DNA of 5,733 nucleotides, taken from the NCBI GenBank assembly GCA_030609125.1, contig JAUWCW010000144.1, positions 1 through 5,733 on the forward strand. The letters are read 5' to 3'. A model generated the notes under the pieces. That model made no database searches and was not told where the DNA came from. It saw only the letters and a program-made list of their open reading frames with translations. The stretch comes from JAUWCW01 sp030609125 [NCBI: Candidatus Rokuibacteriota bacterium]. Lineage in GTDB: Bacteria > JAUVQV01. Within the stretch, counting starts at the first letter, position 1. Each line of letters opens with the position of its first letter. Positions 5,292 to 5,733 of the stretch are shown piece after piece. A program made the translations under genes and the position numbers.

Positions 5292-5733
5292 CTAAGGCAC
5301 GGCGAGGGGAATGAAGAGCGGCTTGCCGCCGACGGTGTAGTCCCTTATGATCCGCTGACCCTCCACGGAGGTGATCCAGGCGATATAGGCCATGGCGAGG
5401 TCGTATTCGACGTGGGGCCAGCGCGCGGGGCTCACCGCCATGACCCCGTAGGGGTTGAAGAGACTCTCGTCCCCCTCCACCAGGACTTCCAGGCCTGTCT
5501 TGTCCATGTAGGCCAGGTAGGTGCCGCGGTCGGCGAGAATGTAGGCCTGCTTCTCTTCGGCAACCATGAGGGACGCCCCCATCCCCTGACCCACCGCCAG
5601 GTACCACCGTCCCCCGGGGGAGATGCCGGCCTTATCCCAGAGCCCCATCTCCTTCCTGTGGGTCCCCGAGTCGTCACCACGGGAAACGAACGGCGCCCGG
5701 CTGGAAGCGATGGCGCCAAGCGCCTTCGCCGCC
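5292..5733 (-). CDS. tupA: Tungstate ABC transporter substrate-binding protein, C-terminal part
   Basis: The last 146 residues of a periplasmic or lipid-anchored TupA-type binding protein are visible; the N-terminus, with its export signal, lies beyond the right edge. TupA captures tungstate (and to a lesser extent related oxyanions) for the TupB/TupC permease and ATPase. The diagnostic segment FVSRGDDSGTHRKE starts about 15 residues into the visible part, just upstream of the internal Met at 5648, and is followed by LWDKAGI, RWYLAVGQGMG, AYILADRGTYLAY, EGDESLFNPYGVMAVSP, an AWITSVEGQRII stretch and a terminal GKPLFIPL. All of these follow TupA order. The ATG at 5648 is not the start, because conserved sequence continues through it. 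Tungstate uptake usually serves W-dependent formate dehydrogenases or aldehyde oxidoreductases, none of which is in this window. The gene is convergent with the malic enzyme gene. Confidence 0.9.
   Translation of the reverse strand, partial: AAKALGAIASSRAPFVSRGDDSGTHRKEMGLWDKAGISPGGRWYLAVGQGMGASLMVAEEKQAYILADRGTYLAYMDKTGLEVLVEGDESLFNPYGVMAVSPARWPHVEYDLAMAYIAWITSVEGQRIIRDYTVGGKPLFIPLAVP

Noticed and set aside
5646-5648. ATG at 5648 as the start of the tupA gene
   Set aside because: The frame stays open to the window edge and the conserved FVSRGDDSGTHRKE segment lies upstream of this Met, so the gene is truncated by the window rather than short.
1-5733. Mobile element, CRISPR array, tRNA/rRNA gene or defence system
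   Set aside because: No transposase or integrase motif, regularly spaced repeat, tRNA-like fold or defence-family motif was seen; nearly all sequence is explained by conserved metabolic genes.

Overview
The window is a compact, GC-rich (roughly 60-65 % by eye) bacterial chromosomal segment. It holds five complete plus-strand genes, the last codons of a sixth at the left edge, and one partial minus-strand gene at the right edge. The gene set (MEP-pathway isoprenoid genes, a fused NAD(P)H-hydrate repair enzyme, TsaE, a large-type malic enzyme and a tungstate-binding protein) fits a free-living bacterium. High GC, the ispD-ispF-nnr-tsaE order and tungstate uptake would suit an anaerobic Desulfobacterota/deltaproteobacterial-type organism, but that placement is inference and no taxonomic marker is present.

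Layout. Positions 1-70 carry the C-terminal end of an unidentified gene, which overlaps the next start through TGATG. ispD (70-756) and ispF (890-1396) encode two enzymes of the MEP pathway: CDP-ME synthesis and MEcPP cyclisation. They are separated by a 133-bp gap that is not empty. It holds an AT-rich dyad, a long GC-rich hairpin and a small open frame that runs into the ispF start. After a 55-bp gap comes nnr (1452-3053), a fusion of NAD(P)HX epimerase and ADP/ATP-dependent NAD(P)HX dehydratase that starts at TTG. tsaE (3010-3444) overlaps its end by 44 bp and encodes the ATPase of the tRNA t6A machinery. This part reads as one housekeeping operon.

A 77-bp AT-rich gap (3445-3521) with two dyads and a possible promoter separates the operon from a large-type malic enzyme (3522-5246), which probably has its own control. 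A 45-bp convergent gap follows. The minus-strand gene at 5292-5733 encodes the C-terminal half of a TupA-type tungstate ABC-transporter binding protein whose N-terminus lies outside the window.

I see no mobile element, CRISPR array, RNA gene, phage gene or unknown multi-gene system. The interesting material is small-scale: regulatory dyads in the two structured gaps, a possible Shine-Dalgarno-masking hairpin before nnr, and a glycine at a position of the malic enzyme where the better-known enzymes have a substrate-binding arginine.
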